DNA from: Ruminococcus flavefaciens
GTDB taxonomy: Bacteria; Bacillota; Clostridia; Oscillospirales; Ruminococcaceae
Direction of reading: 5' to 3'
DNA length: 7,418 nt
NCBI GenBank assembly: GCA_002350065.1
Contig: DEDQ01000025.1
Span: 27,281-34,698, forward strand
Shown: piece after piece, positions 1-7,222 of the stretch
Numbering within the stretch: position 1 is the stretch's first letter
Layout: every line of letters begins with the position of its first letter
Notes under the pieces: generated by a model
Told to the model about the DNA's origin: nothing
What the model saw: only the letters and a program-made list of their open reading frames with translations
The model's database searches: none
Position numbers and translations under genes: made by a program

Positions 1-204
1 CAGCGCGGATTCCCGCATTTCAGCGCCCGCTTCGAGGAGCAGAAGGAGGATAAGTTCCAGCGCGGCATCATGGACCAGTTCGAGCAGAACGTGAGCCGTC
101 TGAAAAGGACCTCCAGCGACTCGATGACAGATATCGGACAGACGGACGCCAAGCTCGAGAACTACCAGCACGAGCACAAGCCCAGCAGTATGGACGAGAT
201 ATGA
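1..204 (+). CDS. C-terminal part of an unidentified hydrophilic protein
   Basis: An open frame enters from the left edge and ends at a TGA (202-204), giving 67 residues beginning QRGFPHFSARFEEQKEDKFQ and ending KPSSMDEI. I do not recognise the family. The tail is rich in Glu, Gln, Lys, Asp and Ser, has no hydrophobic segment and no cysteine, and looks like a charged helical or disordered C-terminus. Codon use is strongly biased: 57 of 67 codons end in G or C, with AAG preferred over AAA. That could reflect high expression. The coding call rests on the uninterrupted frame, this bias and the intrinsic terminator that starts 8 nt after the stop. The terminator separates it from the cobalamin operon, so its function need not be related. 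Confidence 0.75.
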   Translation, partial: QRGFPHFSARFEEQKEDKFQRGIMDQFEQNVSRLKRTSSDSMTDIGQTDAKLENYQHEHKPSSMDEI

Positions 205-212
205 AACGATAT

Positions 213-243
213 GCCGCTCATTCCAGTAATGAGCGGCTTTTTT
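213..243 (+). terminator. Intrinsic terminator of the upstream gene
   Basis: A perfect 10-bp inverted repeat (213-222 GCCGCTCATT with 228-237 AATGAGCGGC) encloses a 5-nt loop (CCAGT) and is followed at once by six T residues (238-243). This is a classic rho-independent terminator, 8 nt after the stop of the upstream gene. The opposite strand has no matching T-tract, so it looks unidirectional. It isolates the cobalamin operon from upstream transcription. Confidence 0.93.
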
Positions 244-275
244 ATATAGTATCGGCTCCGGAGCTGCGAAAACAG

Positions 276-304
276 TAGACAAAGGAAGCATTTTATGATA
301 AAAT
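276..304 (+). promoter_or_regulatory. Predicted housekeeping-sigma promoter of the cobalamin operon
   Basis: TAGACA (276-281, 5 of 6 to TTGACA) and TAAAAT (299-304, 5 of 6 to TATAAT) are separated by exactly 17 nt. The region is locally AT-rich within a GC-rich window. Transcription would start near 311, giving a leader of only about 26 nt before cbiD. A slightly earlier -10 candidate, TATGAT at 294-299, would give a 12-nt spacer and is less likely. The promoter lies between the upstream terminator and cbiD and is the only evident promoter for the operon in the window. Confidence 0.7.
290..304. promoter_or_regulatory. AT-rich palindrome over the -10 element, candidate operator
   Basis: ATTTTAT-G-ATAAAAT is a perfect 7+7 palindrome with a single central base, and its right arm contains the predicted -10 hexamer. 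A symmetric site here is well placed for a dimeric repressor to block RNA polymerase. AT-rich promoter DNA can form such a palindrome by chance, and no regulator gene is visible nearby, so an operator role is inference. Confidence 0.3.
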
Positions 305-324
305 ATAAACATAATTGAAGCTCG

Positions 325-333
325 GCGGGTGAT
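325..333 (+). promoter_or_regulatory. Ribosome binding site of cbiD
   Basis: GCGGGTGAT matches the anti-Shine-Dalgarno complement GGAGGTGAT at 7 of 9 positions. The core (325-329) is 7 nt before the ATG at 337. It supports that start, which is the first Met before the conserved CbiD N-terminal motif. Confidence 0.7.
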
Positions 334-336
334 GAC

Positions 337-1467
337 ATGGAAGAAAAATATATCTACAGCGGCACGAAAAAGCTCCGGTGCGGTTTTACGACGGGCTCAT
401 GCGCGGCTGCGGCGGCTAAGGCGGCAGCGGAGGCTCTGCTCACGGGACAGGCTTCGGAGTCGGCGGATATACTCACGCCGAAGGGCGGGAAGCTCCATAT
501 TGCCGTTGAGCGCTGCGAGCTGAACGCGGAAAGCGTGCTTTGCTCGGTCATAAAGGACAGCGGCGACGACCCCGATATCACGAACGGCATCGAGGTATGC
601 GCGGAGGTCTCGCTCGCTGAAAACGGCGTTGAGATAATCGGCGGAAAGGGCGTCGGCACGGTCACAAAGGCAGGACTCGACCAGCCTGTCGGCGCGGCTG
701 CGATAAACTCTGTCCCGCGGAAAATGATAGCTCAGGCAGTGCGCGATATCACTGAGATGCACGAATACCGCGGCGGCTTCCGCATCGTTATATCAGCTCC
801 GGACGGGGAGGATATCGCCAAAAAGACCTTCAACCCGCGCATCGGCATCGTCGGAGGTATCTCAATAATCGGCACGACCGGTATAGTCGAGCCGATGAGC
901 AGCTCCGCGCTGATAGAGACTATCCGCACAGAGGCGAATATACGTCGTGCGGAAGGGCGGAAAGTCCTTGTTCTCACTGTCGGCAACTACAGCGAGCGAT
1001 TCATCGCGGAGAATCTCCCTCAGCTCAGCGGGCAGTGCGTGATGTGCAGCAATTTCATCGGCGACGCCATAGACATCGGTATCACGCTCGGATTCGCGGA
1101 TATCCTCATTTACGGGCATATCGGCAAAATGGTGAAGCTCGGCTCGGGCATAATGAATACCCATTCATCTTACGGTGACGGCAGAATGGAAACGCTCATC
1201 ACCTGCGGAGTGCTTGCGGGAGTTGAAAACTCCGTCCTTTGCAGCCTTAACGACTGCGCGACTGCTGACGCGGCGCTCGATATCCTGTATGAAAACGGCT
1301 GCGCGGAGCGAGTGCTCGGGGTGCTCACCAAGCGCGTACACGGCTATTTACAGGCGAGAGCAAAGGGCTCGGCGAGGGTAGGAGCGGTCATTTTCTCATA
1401 CAGGAACGATATGCTGCTGAAAACTGAGCTTGCCGATGAGATACTCTCGTCGGCTCTGGAGGTGTGA
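337..1467 (+). CDS. cbiD: Cobalt-precorrin-5B C1-methyltransferase CbiD
   Basis: CbiD uses S-adenosylmethionine to methylate C1 of cobalt-precorrin-5B, giving cobalt-precorrin-6A, in the cytoplasmic anaerobic corrin pathway (EC 2.1.1.195). The 376 residues are full length for the family. Family hallmarks are visible in order: CGFTTGSCAAAAAKAA (15-30), KDSGDDPDIT (73-82), GGKGVGTVTKAGL (102-114), INSVPRKMI (123-131), the Gly/Ile-rich NPRIGIVGGISIIGTTGIVEP stretch (about 166-186), and GHIGKMVKL (260-268). CbiD is not related to the tetrapyrrole methylase family of its neighbours. It is the first gene of the operon, about 26 nt behind the predicted transcription start and after a good Shine-Dalgarno. 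CbiD marks the anaerobic route, because the aerobic pathway uses CobF for the C1 step. Confidence 0.97.
   Translation: MEEKYIYSGTKKLRCGFTTGSCAAAAAKAAAEALLTGQASESADILTPKGGKLHIAVERCELNAESVLCSVIKDSGDDPDITNGIEVCAEVSLAENGVEIIGGKGVGTVTKAGLDQPVGAAAINSVPRKMIAQAVRDITEMHEYRGGFRIVISAPDGEDIAKKTFNPRIGIVGGISIIGTTGIVEPMSSSALIETIRTEANIRRAEGRKVLVLTVGNYSERFIAENLPQLSGQCVMCSNFIGDAIDIGITLGFADILIYGHIGKMVKLGSGIMNTHSSYGDGRMETLITCGVLAGVENSVLCSLNDCATADAALDILYENGCAERVLGVLTKRVHGYLQARAKGSARVGAVIFSYRNDMLLKTELADEILSSALEV
1458..1464 (+). promoter_or_regulatory. Ribosome binding site that sets the cbiF start
   Basis: GGAGGTG lies inside the last codons of cbiD, with the GGAGG core 6 nt before the ATG at 1469. The open frame extends upstream to an ATG at 1430, but that would add 13 residues (MPMRYSRRLWRCD) unlike the family N-terminus. 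The site therefore decides for 1469. Confidence 0.88.
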
Positions 1468-1468
1468 T

Positions 1469-2224
1469 ATGGTACATTTTGTAGGCGCGGGCAGCGGAGC
1501 CGCTGACCTGATTACCCTGCGCGGAAAGGCGCTTATCGAGGCTGCTGATGTTATAATTTATGCGGGCTCGCTCGTGAATCCGGAGCTGCTGAAATATGCT
1601 CGTCCGGACTGCGGGATATACAACAGCGCGGTCATGACTCTCGACGAGGTCATAGCTGTCATGGAAAAGGCTGAAAGCTGCGGGAAAACGACTGTACGTC
1701 TCCACACCGGCGACCCATGCGTTTACGGAGCGATGCGCGAGCAGATGGAGCGCCTTGACGCCCTCGGCATCGCGTATGATGTCTGCCCGGGTGTGAGCTC
1801 ATTCTGCGGAGCGGCAGCGGCTCTGAAAGCCGAGTACACGCTCCCCGATGTGTCGCAGACCGTTATCCTCACGCGCATGGCGGGACGTACTCCCGTGCCC
1901 GGAAAAGAGAGCATTGAGAGCCTTGCCGCTCACAACGCGACCATGGTCATCTTCCTCAGCACCGGAATGCTTGAGGAGCTCTCGGAAAGGCTCATCTCCG
2001 GCGGCTACAGCGCCGATACTCCGGCGGCTATCGTCTACAAGGCTACATGGGCGGACGAGAAGGTCTGCCGGTGCAGCGTGGGAAGTCTCGTGCAGACCGC
2101 GAAAGAAAACGGCATCACCAAGACCGCGCTCATCACGGTAGGAGATTTCCTCGGCGACGTGCGTTCGCTCTCGAAGCTCTACTCCGCCGACTTTGAGACT
2201 GGGTTCAGAAAGGCGAAAAAATGA
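1469..2224 (+). CDS. cbiF: Cobalt-precorrin-4 C11-methyltransferase CbiF
   Basis: CbiF (CobM family) transfers a methyl group from S-adenosylmethionine to C11 of cobalt-precorrin-4, making cobalt-precorrin-5A (EC 2.1.1.271). The protein is 251 residues, normal for this single-domain tetrapyrrole methylase. Hallmarks are the N-terminal VHFVGAGSGAADLITLRG (2-19), ADVIIYAGSLVNPELL (26-41), the SAM-site LHTGDPCVYGA (78-88), PGVSSF (107-112), and the C11-type ILTRMAGRTPVP (133-144) that separates it from CbiH and CbiL. The start at 1469 follows a near-perfect Shine-Dalgarno and leaves a 1-nt gap after the cbiD stop. The gene ends in a 4-nt ATGA overlap with cbiG, whose product acts on the CbiF product. 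Confidence 0.97.
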   Translation: MVHFVGAGSGAADLITLRGKALIEAADVIIYAGSLVNPELLKYARPDCGIYNSAVMTLDEVIAVMEKAESCGKTTVRLHTGDPCVYGAMREQMERLDALGIAYDVCPGVSSFCGAAAALKAEYTLPDVSQTVILTRMAGRTPVPGKESIESLAAHNATMVIFLSTGMLEELSERLISGGYSADTPAAIVYKATWADEKVCRCSVGSLVQTAKENGITKTALITVGDFLGDVRSLSKLYSADFETGFRKAKK

Positions 2225-3255
2225 GAAAAGCGGCAGTCATATCCATTACTGAGAAGGGCAGGGAGCTCTCGCTGCGCATAGCGCAGAATGCCGGTTTTAT
2301 GAGCTCCGAGCGGTTCTGCTTTCAGAAGCATTCGGACTCCGGCTCGCGGAGCTTCGGAAGTCTCGCCGGACTTGTTTCCGATATCTTTGACAGCTTCGAC
2401 GCACTCATTTTCGTGTGCGCATGCGGTATAGCGGTGCGGGCGGCAGCTCCGCACATAAAGTCAAAGACCACTGACCCGGCTGTGATAGTCATCGACGACT
2501 GCGGGAGGTTCGTTATCCCCGTGCTTTCGGGACATATCGGCGGCGCGAATGCTCTTGCGGAGCGGCTCGCGGAGCTCATAGGCGCGGAGGCGGTCATCAC
2601 CACTGCGACTGACACGGGCGGACTTTTTTCTCCCGACAGCTTTGCAGCCGCAAACGACCTGATAATGACTGATATGGACGCCGCAAAGGCAGTCGCGGCA
2701 GCCGTCCTCGACGGCGAAAAAGTCGGATTTGTGAGCGGATATGAGTACAGAAATATGCCGGACGCGCTGACCTCCGGTGAGGACTGCGATATCGGGCTCT
2801 GTGTCGGCGCTGAGCATATTGAGCCCTTTCCGGTCACGCTGAGACTTGTTCCGAGGAATATCGTCCTCGGCATCGGCTGCAAGCGCGGTACGGACTGTCA
2901 GACGATAGAAAAAGCGGTCTCGTATGCGCTCGGAGGTGCGGGAATCGGCTCTGACCGCGTGTGCGGCGTTGCTACTATAGACATAAAGGCAGATGAACCC
3001 GGACTTGCAGGATTCTGCGAAAAAAACGGTCTGGAGCTGTCGGTCTGTACGGCGGAGGAGCTCATGTCGGCGGAGGGCGATTTCACTGCGTCCGACTTCG
3101 TGAAAAGCGTCACGGGAGCCGATAATGTCTGCGAGAGAAGCGCTGTTAAATGCAGCGGAGGCAGTCTCATTCTCCGCAAGACCGCTCTCGGCGGAGTCAC
3201 CGTTGCGGCGGCGGAAAAGCCGGTAATACTTGATTTTGAAAGGAAGATGCTGTGA
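2221..3255 (+). CDS. cbiG: Cobalt-precorrin-5A hydrolase CbiG
   Basis: CbiG opens the delta-lactone ring of cobalt-precorrin-5A and releases the C2/C20-derived fragment as acetaldehyde, forming cobalt-precorrin-5B (EC 3.7.1.12). It exists only in the anaerobic route. The 344 residues match the usual three-part layout. There is an N-terminal domain with ACGIAVRAAAPHIKSKTTDPAV (about 67-88), SGHIGGANALAERLA (103-117) and ITTATDTGG (126-134). A variable middle runs about 135-205. The C-terminal domain starts at NIVLGIGCKRGTDCQTIEKAV (213-233). The ATG overlaps the cbiF stop by 4 nt (ATGA). The Shine-Dalgarno is weak (AGG at 2211-2213, 7 nt spacer), so translation probably relies on coupling to cbiF. 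No key motif is missing. Confidence 0.96.
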   Translation: MRKAAVISITEKGRELSLRIAQNAGFMSSERFCFQKHSDSGSRSFGSLAGLVSDIFDSFDALIFVCACGIAVRAAAPHIKSKTTDPAVIVIDDCGRFVIPVLSGHIGGANALAERLAELIGAEAVITTATDTGGLFSPDSFAAANDLIMTDMDAAKAVAAAVLDGEKVGFVSGYEYRNMPDALTSGEDCDIGLCVGAEHIEPFPVTLRLVPRNIVLGIGCKRGTDCQTIEKAVSYALGGAGIGSDRVCGVATIDIKADEPGLAGFCEKNGLELSVCTAEELMSAEGDFTASDFVKSVTGADNVCERSAVKCSGGSLILRKTALGGVTVAAAEKPVILDFERKML

Positions 3256-3977
3256 TGCTTTATGTTGTCGGTATGGGAGCGGGAAGCCGCTCCGGAATGA
3301 CTATCGCCGCCGAGCAGGCTATTCTCGGCAGCGAGCTCATCGTCGGATATACGAAATATACCGAGCTGCTGAGGACGCTCTTCCCCGATAAGGAGTACGC
3401 TTCTACCGGCATGAGACAGGAGCGCGAGCGCGTCGAACTCGCGCTGAAAGCGGCTGAGAGCCGGACGGTCTCGCTCGTTTGCAGCGGCGACCCTCAGCTC
3501 TACGGCATGGCAGGGCTCGCATACGAGCTCAGCGTGAACTATCCTGCCGCTGAAATTGAGGTCATTCCCGGAGTTACAGCCGCATTCAGCGGCGGAGCTC
3601 TGCTCGGCTCACCGCTGACGACCGATTTCGCGGTCATCAGCCTTTCCGACCTGCTCACTCCCGCGGAAAAGATACGAAAGAGACTTCAATGCGCCGCGGA
3701 GTGCGACATGGCGATAGTGCTCTATAATCCGTCCTCCAAGAGCCGCGCGGACTACCTGCAAAGAGCCTGCGATATCGTGCTTGAGCACCGCTCGGGAGAT
3801 ACGGTCTGCGGATATGTGCGGAACATCGGGCGCGACGGTCAGGAGAGCCGCGTCCTCACGCTTGCGGAGCTCCGCGAAACTGCCGTGGATATGTTCACGA
3901 CCGTCTACATCGGCAATTCCGACACGAAGCTCATAAACGGGAAAATGGTCACTCCGAGGGGCTACCGCGATGTTTAA
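3255..3977 (+). CDS. cbiH: Cobalt-precorrin-3 C17-methyltransferase CbiH (ring contraction)
   Basis: CbiH (CobJ family) methylates C17 with S-adenosylmethionine and contracts the macrocycle, giving cobalt-precorrin-4 with its lactone (EC 2.1.1.131). The 240-residue protein is a single tetrapyrrole methylase domain without the C-terminal extension seen in some homologues. Motifs are LYVVGMGAGSRSGMT (2-16), ADVIVGY-like ELIVGYTKY (27-35), CSGDPQLYGMAG (76-87), VIPGVTAAFSGGALLGSPL (103-121) and IVLYNPSSKSR (154-164). The start is ambiguous. ATG at 3255 shares one base with the cbiG stop (TGATG) and lies 10 nt from AGGA (3241-3244). A GTG at 3252 would sit 7 nt from the same site and add one residue. 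I prefer ATG because it directly precedes LYVVG. The end overlaps cbiJ by 8 nt. Confidence 0.95.
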   Translation: MLYVVGMGAGSRSGMTIAAEQAILGSELIVGYTKYTELLRTLFPDKEYASTGMRQERERVELALKAAESRTVSLVCSGDPQLYGMAGLAYELSVNYPAAEIEVIPGVTAAFSGGALLGSPLTTDFAVISLSDLLTPAEKIRKRLQCAAECDMAIVLYNPSSKSRADYLQRACDIVLEHRSGDTVCGYVRNIGRDGQESRVLTLAELRETAVDMFTTVYIGNSDTKLINGKMVTPRGYRDV

Positions 3978-4710
3978 GCTGCTCATTTTCGGAGGCACTA
4001 CCGAGGGACGTCAGCTTGCGGAATACTGCGCTGAAAACGGCATAAACGCCGATGTTTCGGTCGCGACTGAGTACGGAGCTTCGCTGCTCCCCGCCGGAGT
4101 GGATATCCTCTGCGGACGGCTTGACGCTGAGCAGATGAAAGTCCTCGTGAGCGCCGGTTATTCGGCAGTTGTGGACGCTACACACCCGTATGCGGTCGAG
4201 GCGACAGAAAATATTAAGCTCGCGTGTGAAAATGCGGGAGTCCGGCGGTTCAGGCTTGTCCGGAAGAGCTCGGTCTCATGCGGAAAAACTGCCGCGGATA
4301 TGGAGGAGCTCATCGCCCTCCTCAACGCCTCGGACGGCGTCATATTCAGCACTCTCGGGAGCAAGTCGCTTCCGGCGCTGACGGGCGTTAGGAACTTCCG
4401 TGAGCGCATATGGGTGAGGGTCCTGCCGGGCGCGGAGATACTCTCGCAGTGCCGCGAGCTTGGCTATGATACGGCAAAAATAGTGCAGGAGCAGGGTCCG
4501 TTCACGACTGGGCAGAACGTGGAGCAGCTCAGGAAAAGCGGCGCGAAGCTCCTCCTCACCAAGGAGAGCGGCGCGGCAGGCGGATACCCGGAAAAAGCCG
4601 AAGCTGCGCGGATTTGCGGCGCTGAGCTCATCACTCTTGCTCGTCCGGCTGAGAGCGGATTCGGATTCGGCGAGCTGATAAGAATCATTGAAAGGGAGCG
4701 TGGAAAATGA
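3970..4710 (+). CDS. cbiJ: Cobalt-precorrin-6A reductase CbiJ
   Basis: CbiJ (CobK family) uses a nicotinamide cofactor to reduce one double bond of cobalt-precorrin-6A, producing cobalt-precorrin-6B (EC 1.3.1.106). The 246 residues are a full-length single-domain protein. The N-terminal dinucleotide motif is LLIFGGTTEGRQLAEY (4-19). Other family marks are VVDATHPYAVEATENI (67-82), IVQEQGPFTTGQN (171-183) and LLLTKESGAAGGYPEKAEAA (194-213). The ATG lies inside the end of cbiH (8-nt overlap, different frame), 8 nt after GAGGGG (3956-3961). It ends in an ATGA overlap with cbiET, whose enzymes use its product. It is also called cobK; the cbiJ name follows from the anaerobic context. Confidence 0.95.
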   Translation: MFKLLIFGGTTEGRQLAEYCAENGINADVSVATEYGASLLPAGVDILCGRLDAEQMKVLVSAGYSAVVDATHPYAVEATENIKLACENAGVRRFRLVRKSSVSCGKTAADMEELIALLNASDGVIFSTLGSKSLPALTGVRNFRERIWVRVLPGAEILSQCRELGYDTAKIVQEQGPFTTGQNVEQLRKSGAKLLLTKESGAAGGYPEKAEAARICGAELITLARPAESGFGFGELIRIIERERGK

Positions 4711-5897
4711 AGGTCTGCATAGTCGGAACAGGTATGGACGGCAGGGATACCCTCACGAAAGAGGCTGAAAACGCCGTGATATCGGCTGATATCCTCATCG
4801 GCGCAGAGCGTATGCTCGAGCCGTTCATGCAGTCGGGGAAGGAGCTTTTCATCAGCTATAAGCCGGCTGAAATTGCCAGGAAAATACGCGAATGCAGCTG
4901 TGGTACCGCGGCAGTCCTGATGTCCGGCGACTGCGGATTTTTCAGCGGGGCAAAGAAGCTCCTGCCGCTGCTGAAGGAGCACGATATCAGCGTTTTCCCG
5001 GGGATATCGTCGGCTGTTTATTTTTGCGGCAGACTGGGTATCTCCTACGAAAATATGCAGTTCGTGTCTCTTCACGGCAGAGCCGCGAATATCGCGGTGA
5101 ATGTCAGAATGAACGAGCGCTGCTTCTTCCTGCTCGGCGGCGGGACGAGCGCTTCTGCGGTCTGCGAGCGGCTTTGCAGCTTCGGACTGCCTGATGTGAC
5201 CGTCCATATCGGAGCTGACCTCGGCTCAGAAAATGAGCGTATCCTCAGCGGAACGGCGAGCGGTCTTGCGGGGACTGATATCGTCGGGCTCGCGGTGATG
5301 ATAGTGGAAAACCGCGCGTATCTCCGGCATATCCCGTCCGCGATAGGCGATGACGAGTTCACGCGCGGCGAGATACCCATGACCAAGTCGGAAGTGCGCT
5401 GTATAGCCGTTTCAAAGCTGAATATATGCGCTGATTCCGTGGTGTGGGACATCGGCTGCGGAACGGGCTCTGTATCGGTCGAGGCGGCTTTCCGGTGTCC
5501 GGACGGGCAGGTGCTCGCATTCGACAAAAAGCCGGAAGCCGCCGCGCTCACGGATAAAAATGCGCATATCTTCGGCTGCGACAACATCACTGCCGCGGAG
5601 GGCGAATGTCCCGGCATTTTAGCGGGAGCTCCCGCGCCGGACAAGGTCTTTATCGGCGGAACATCGGGGAATATGGCGGCTGTTTTCGACTGCGTCCGCG
5701 CGAAGTCTCCTGCTGCTGATATCGTCGTGACGGCGGTCTCGCTTGAAACCCTGCACGAGGCGGTAAGCTGCTTTGAGCGGTACGGGAGCGCTCCGGAGGT
5801 AGTGCAGGCGGCAGTCACGCGGACGAAAAAGGTCGGCGATCATACGATGCTGCAGGCGCAGAATCCGGTATTCATCATCAGCGGGAGGCTAAAATGA
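4707..5897 (+). CDS. cbiET: Fused cobalt-precorrin-7 C5- and cobalt-precorrin-6B C15-methyltransferase CbiET
   Basis: This bifunctional protein adds the last two methyl groups. The CbiT half methylates C15 and decarboxylates the C12 acetate chain (EC 2.1.1.196); the CbiE half methylates C5 (EC 2.1.1.289). The aerobic counterpart is the fused CobL. Residues 1 to about 205 are the tetrapyrrole methylase CbiE: KVCIVGTGMDGRDTLT (2-17), ADILIGAERML (27-37), MSGDCGFFSGA (72-82), VFPGISSAVYFCGRLGI (96-112). Residues about 210-396 are the Rossmann methyltransferase CbiT: GDDEFTRGEIPMTKSEVR (214-231), the SAM loop VVWDIGCGTGSVSVEAA (245-261), KVFIGGTSGN (313-322) and QNPVFIISG (385-393). The 396-residue length is usual for the fusion. 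It starts 8 nt after GGGAG (4694-4698) with a 4-nt overlap on cbiJ. The only GATC in the window (5838) lies here. Confidence 0.96.
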   Translation: MKVCIVGTGMDGRDTLTKEAENAVISADILIGAERMLEPFMQSGKELFISYKPAEIARKIRECSCGTAAVLMSGDCGFFSGAKKLLPLLKEHDISVFPGISSAVYFCGRLGISYENMQFVSLHGRAANIAVNVRMNERCFFLLGGGTSASAVCERLCSFGLPDVTVHIGADLGSENERILSGTASGLAGTDIVGLAVMIVENRAYLRHIPSAIGDDEFTRGEIPMTKSEVRCIAVSKLNICADSVVWDIGCGTGSVSVEAAFRCPDGQVLAFDKKPEAAALTDKNAHIFGCDNITAAEGECPGILAGAPAPDKVFIGGTSGNMAAVFDCVRAKSPAADIVVTAVSLETLHEAVSCFERYGSAPEVVQAAVTRTKKVGDHTMLQAQNPVFIISGRLK

Positions 5898-7222
5898 GAC
5901 GTATCATCATCGGCGGAACCAAAAGCGGCTGCGGAAAAACGACCGTCACCTGCGCGGTGCTCGCGGCTCTGAAAAGGCGCGGACTCGGTGCCGCTGCCTT
6001 CAAGTGCGGACCCGACTACATCGACCCGATGTTCCACAGAAAGGTCATCGGCGTGAGCTCGCACAATCTCGACAGCTTTTTCTTCAGCAGGGATACGCTC
6101 CTGAGCCTGCTTGACGAGTACGGGAGCAGCGCCGATATTTCGGTAATTGAGGGCGTTATGGGATTCTATGACGGCTCGTGCGGGAGCGCGTATTCGCTCT
6201 CGGAGATGACAGAAACTCCGGCAGCTGTCGTCATCGACTGCAAGGGCATGAGCGACTCGATAGGCGCGGTAATGAGCGGATTCCTGCACTACCGTCCGAA
6301 CCGGATAGCGGGCTTCATTTTCGACCGCCTCCCCGAGAGGCTTGTCCCGCTCGCACAGCGCCTCTGCGATGAGCTCGAGACCGGATATTTCGGCTTTCTG
6401 CCGCAGAGCGGCATCAGCATTGAGAGACGTCACCTCGGACTCGTCACCGCCGGCGAGATAGCGGATATCCGGACAAAGCTCGAAAGGCTCGGCGAGCTTG
6501 CGGAAAAGCATATCCTCCTCGACAAGCTCATAAGCTCCTGCGACGTTGAGCTTCCGGAGCATAAAAAGCCTGAAATATCGGCATTCTCTGATGCTCCGGT
6601 CATTGCAGTCGCGCGTGACGAGTCGTTCTGCTTCATCTATCAGGAAAATATCGACCTGCTTGAAAAAATGGGCTGCACCGTCAGGTTTTTCTCGCCGCTG
6701 AGCGACATTTCCGTTCCCGATGCGGACGGGCTCATACTCTGCGGAGGCTATCCCGAGCTCTGGGCTGAGCGCCTGTCCGCGAACAGGTCGATGCTCGAAA
6801 GCGTGAAAAAATGCGTGGAGAGCGGTATGCCGACCATTGCCGAATGCGGCGGATTCATGTACCTGCACGATGAGCTCACCGATAAAAGCGGCACTTCTTA
6901 CCCCATGGCAGGAGTGCTCGGCGGGAGGGCTTTCCCGACCGACAGACTGCAAAGATTCGGCTATATCACCATGACTGCAAAGCGTGATTCGCTCCTTTGC
7001 AGAAGCGGCGAAAGGATACGTGCGCACGAGTTCCACTGCTGGGACAGCACAAGCTGCGGAGAGGACTTTACAGCTGAAAAGGCTGACGGAAGAACGTGGA
7101 AATGCTGTCATGCGAGGGAAACTCTTTACGCGGGATTCCCGCATATAAATTTTTATTCAGATATTAAGCTTGCGGAGAATTTCGTGAGAAAATGTATCAG
7201 CTTCGGAGAAAATAATGGATAG
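5894..7222 (+). CDS. cbiA: Cobyrinate a,c-diamide synthase CbiA
   Basis: CbiA uses ATP and glutamine-derived ammonia to amidate the a and c carboxylates of cobyrinate (EC 6.3.5.11). The 442 residues contain two domains. The N-terminal dethiobiotin-synthetase-like ATPase has the P-loop GGTKSGCGKTT (7-17), the substrate/metal motif FKCGPDYIDPMFH (36-48) and EGVMGFYDG (86-94). The C-terminal class I glutamine amidotransferase domain has GLILCGGYPELW (279-290), the presumed nucleophile Cys318 in AECGGFMYL (316-324), RAHEFH (376-381) and the presumed catalytic His417 in GFPHINF (414-420). The common HLHF form of that last motif is HINF here; the first His is kept. The ATG overlaps cbiET by 4 nt, 5 nt after GGGAGG (5883-5888). 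CobB is the aerobic homologue, acting on hydrogenobyrinate; the cbiA name follows from the anaerobic context. Confidence 0.95.
   Translation: MRRIIIGGTKSGCGKTTVTCAVLAALKRRGLGAAAFKCGPDYIDPMFHRKVIGVSSHNLDSFFFSRDTLLSLLDEYGSSADISVIEGVMGFYDGSCGSAYSLSEMTETPAAVVIDCKGMSDSIGAVMSGFLHYRPNRIAGFIFDRLPERLVPLAQRLCDELETGYFGFLPQSGISIERRHLGLVTAGEIADIRTKLERLGELAEKHILLDKLISSCDVELPEHKKPEISAFSDAPVIAVARDESFCFIYQENIDLLEKMGCTVRFFSPLSDISVPDADGLILCGGYPELWAERLSANRSMLESVKKCVESGMPTIAECGGFMYLHDELTDKSGTSYPMAGVLGGRAFPTDRLQRFGYITMTAKRDSLLCRSGERIRAHEFHCWDSTSCGEDFTAEKADGRTWKCCHARETLYAGFPHINFYSDIKLAENFVRKCISFGENNG

Noticed and set aside
244..336. Possible cobalamin riboswitch before cbiD
   Set aside because: The gap is too short once the promoter is placed, and there is no B12-box-like sequence or extended base pairing beyond the upstream terminator.
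329..523. 64-codon plus-strand frame starting at GTG 329, just before cbiD
   Set aside because: It is Arg/Ser-rich in the +2 frame of cbiD and has no separate ribosome site; the start region is simply the cbiD leader.
1430..1468. Upstream ATG extending cbiF by 13 residues
   Set aside because: The extra residues do not match the family, and a strong GGAGG lies 6 nt before ATG 1469.
4464..5818. Two minus-strand frames of about 250 codons opposite cbiJ/cbiET
   Set aside because: Composition is typical of antisense shadows, no domain is recognisable, and both overlap well-supported plus-strand genes.
5840..7144. 434-codon open frame on the minus strand opposite cbiA
   Set aside because: It is a shadow of cbiA: the product is rich in Arg, Ala and Glu with no family motif, and the plus strand has clear CbiA motifs over the same bases. 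GC-rich codon patterns leave the antisense frame open.
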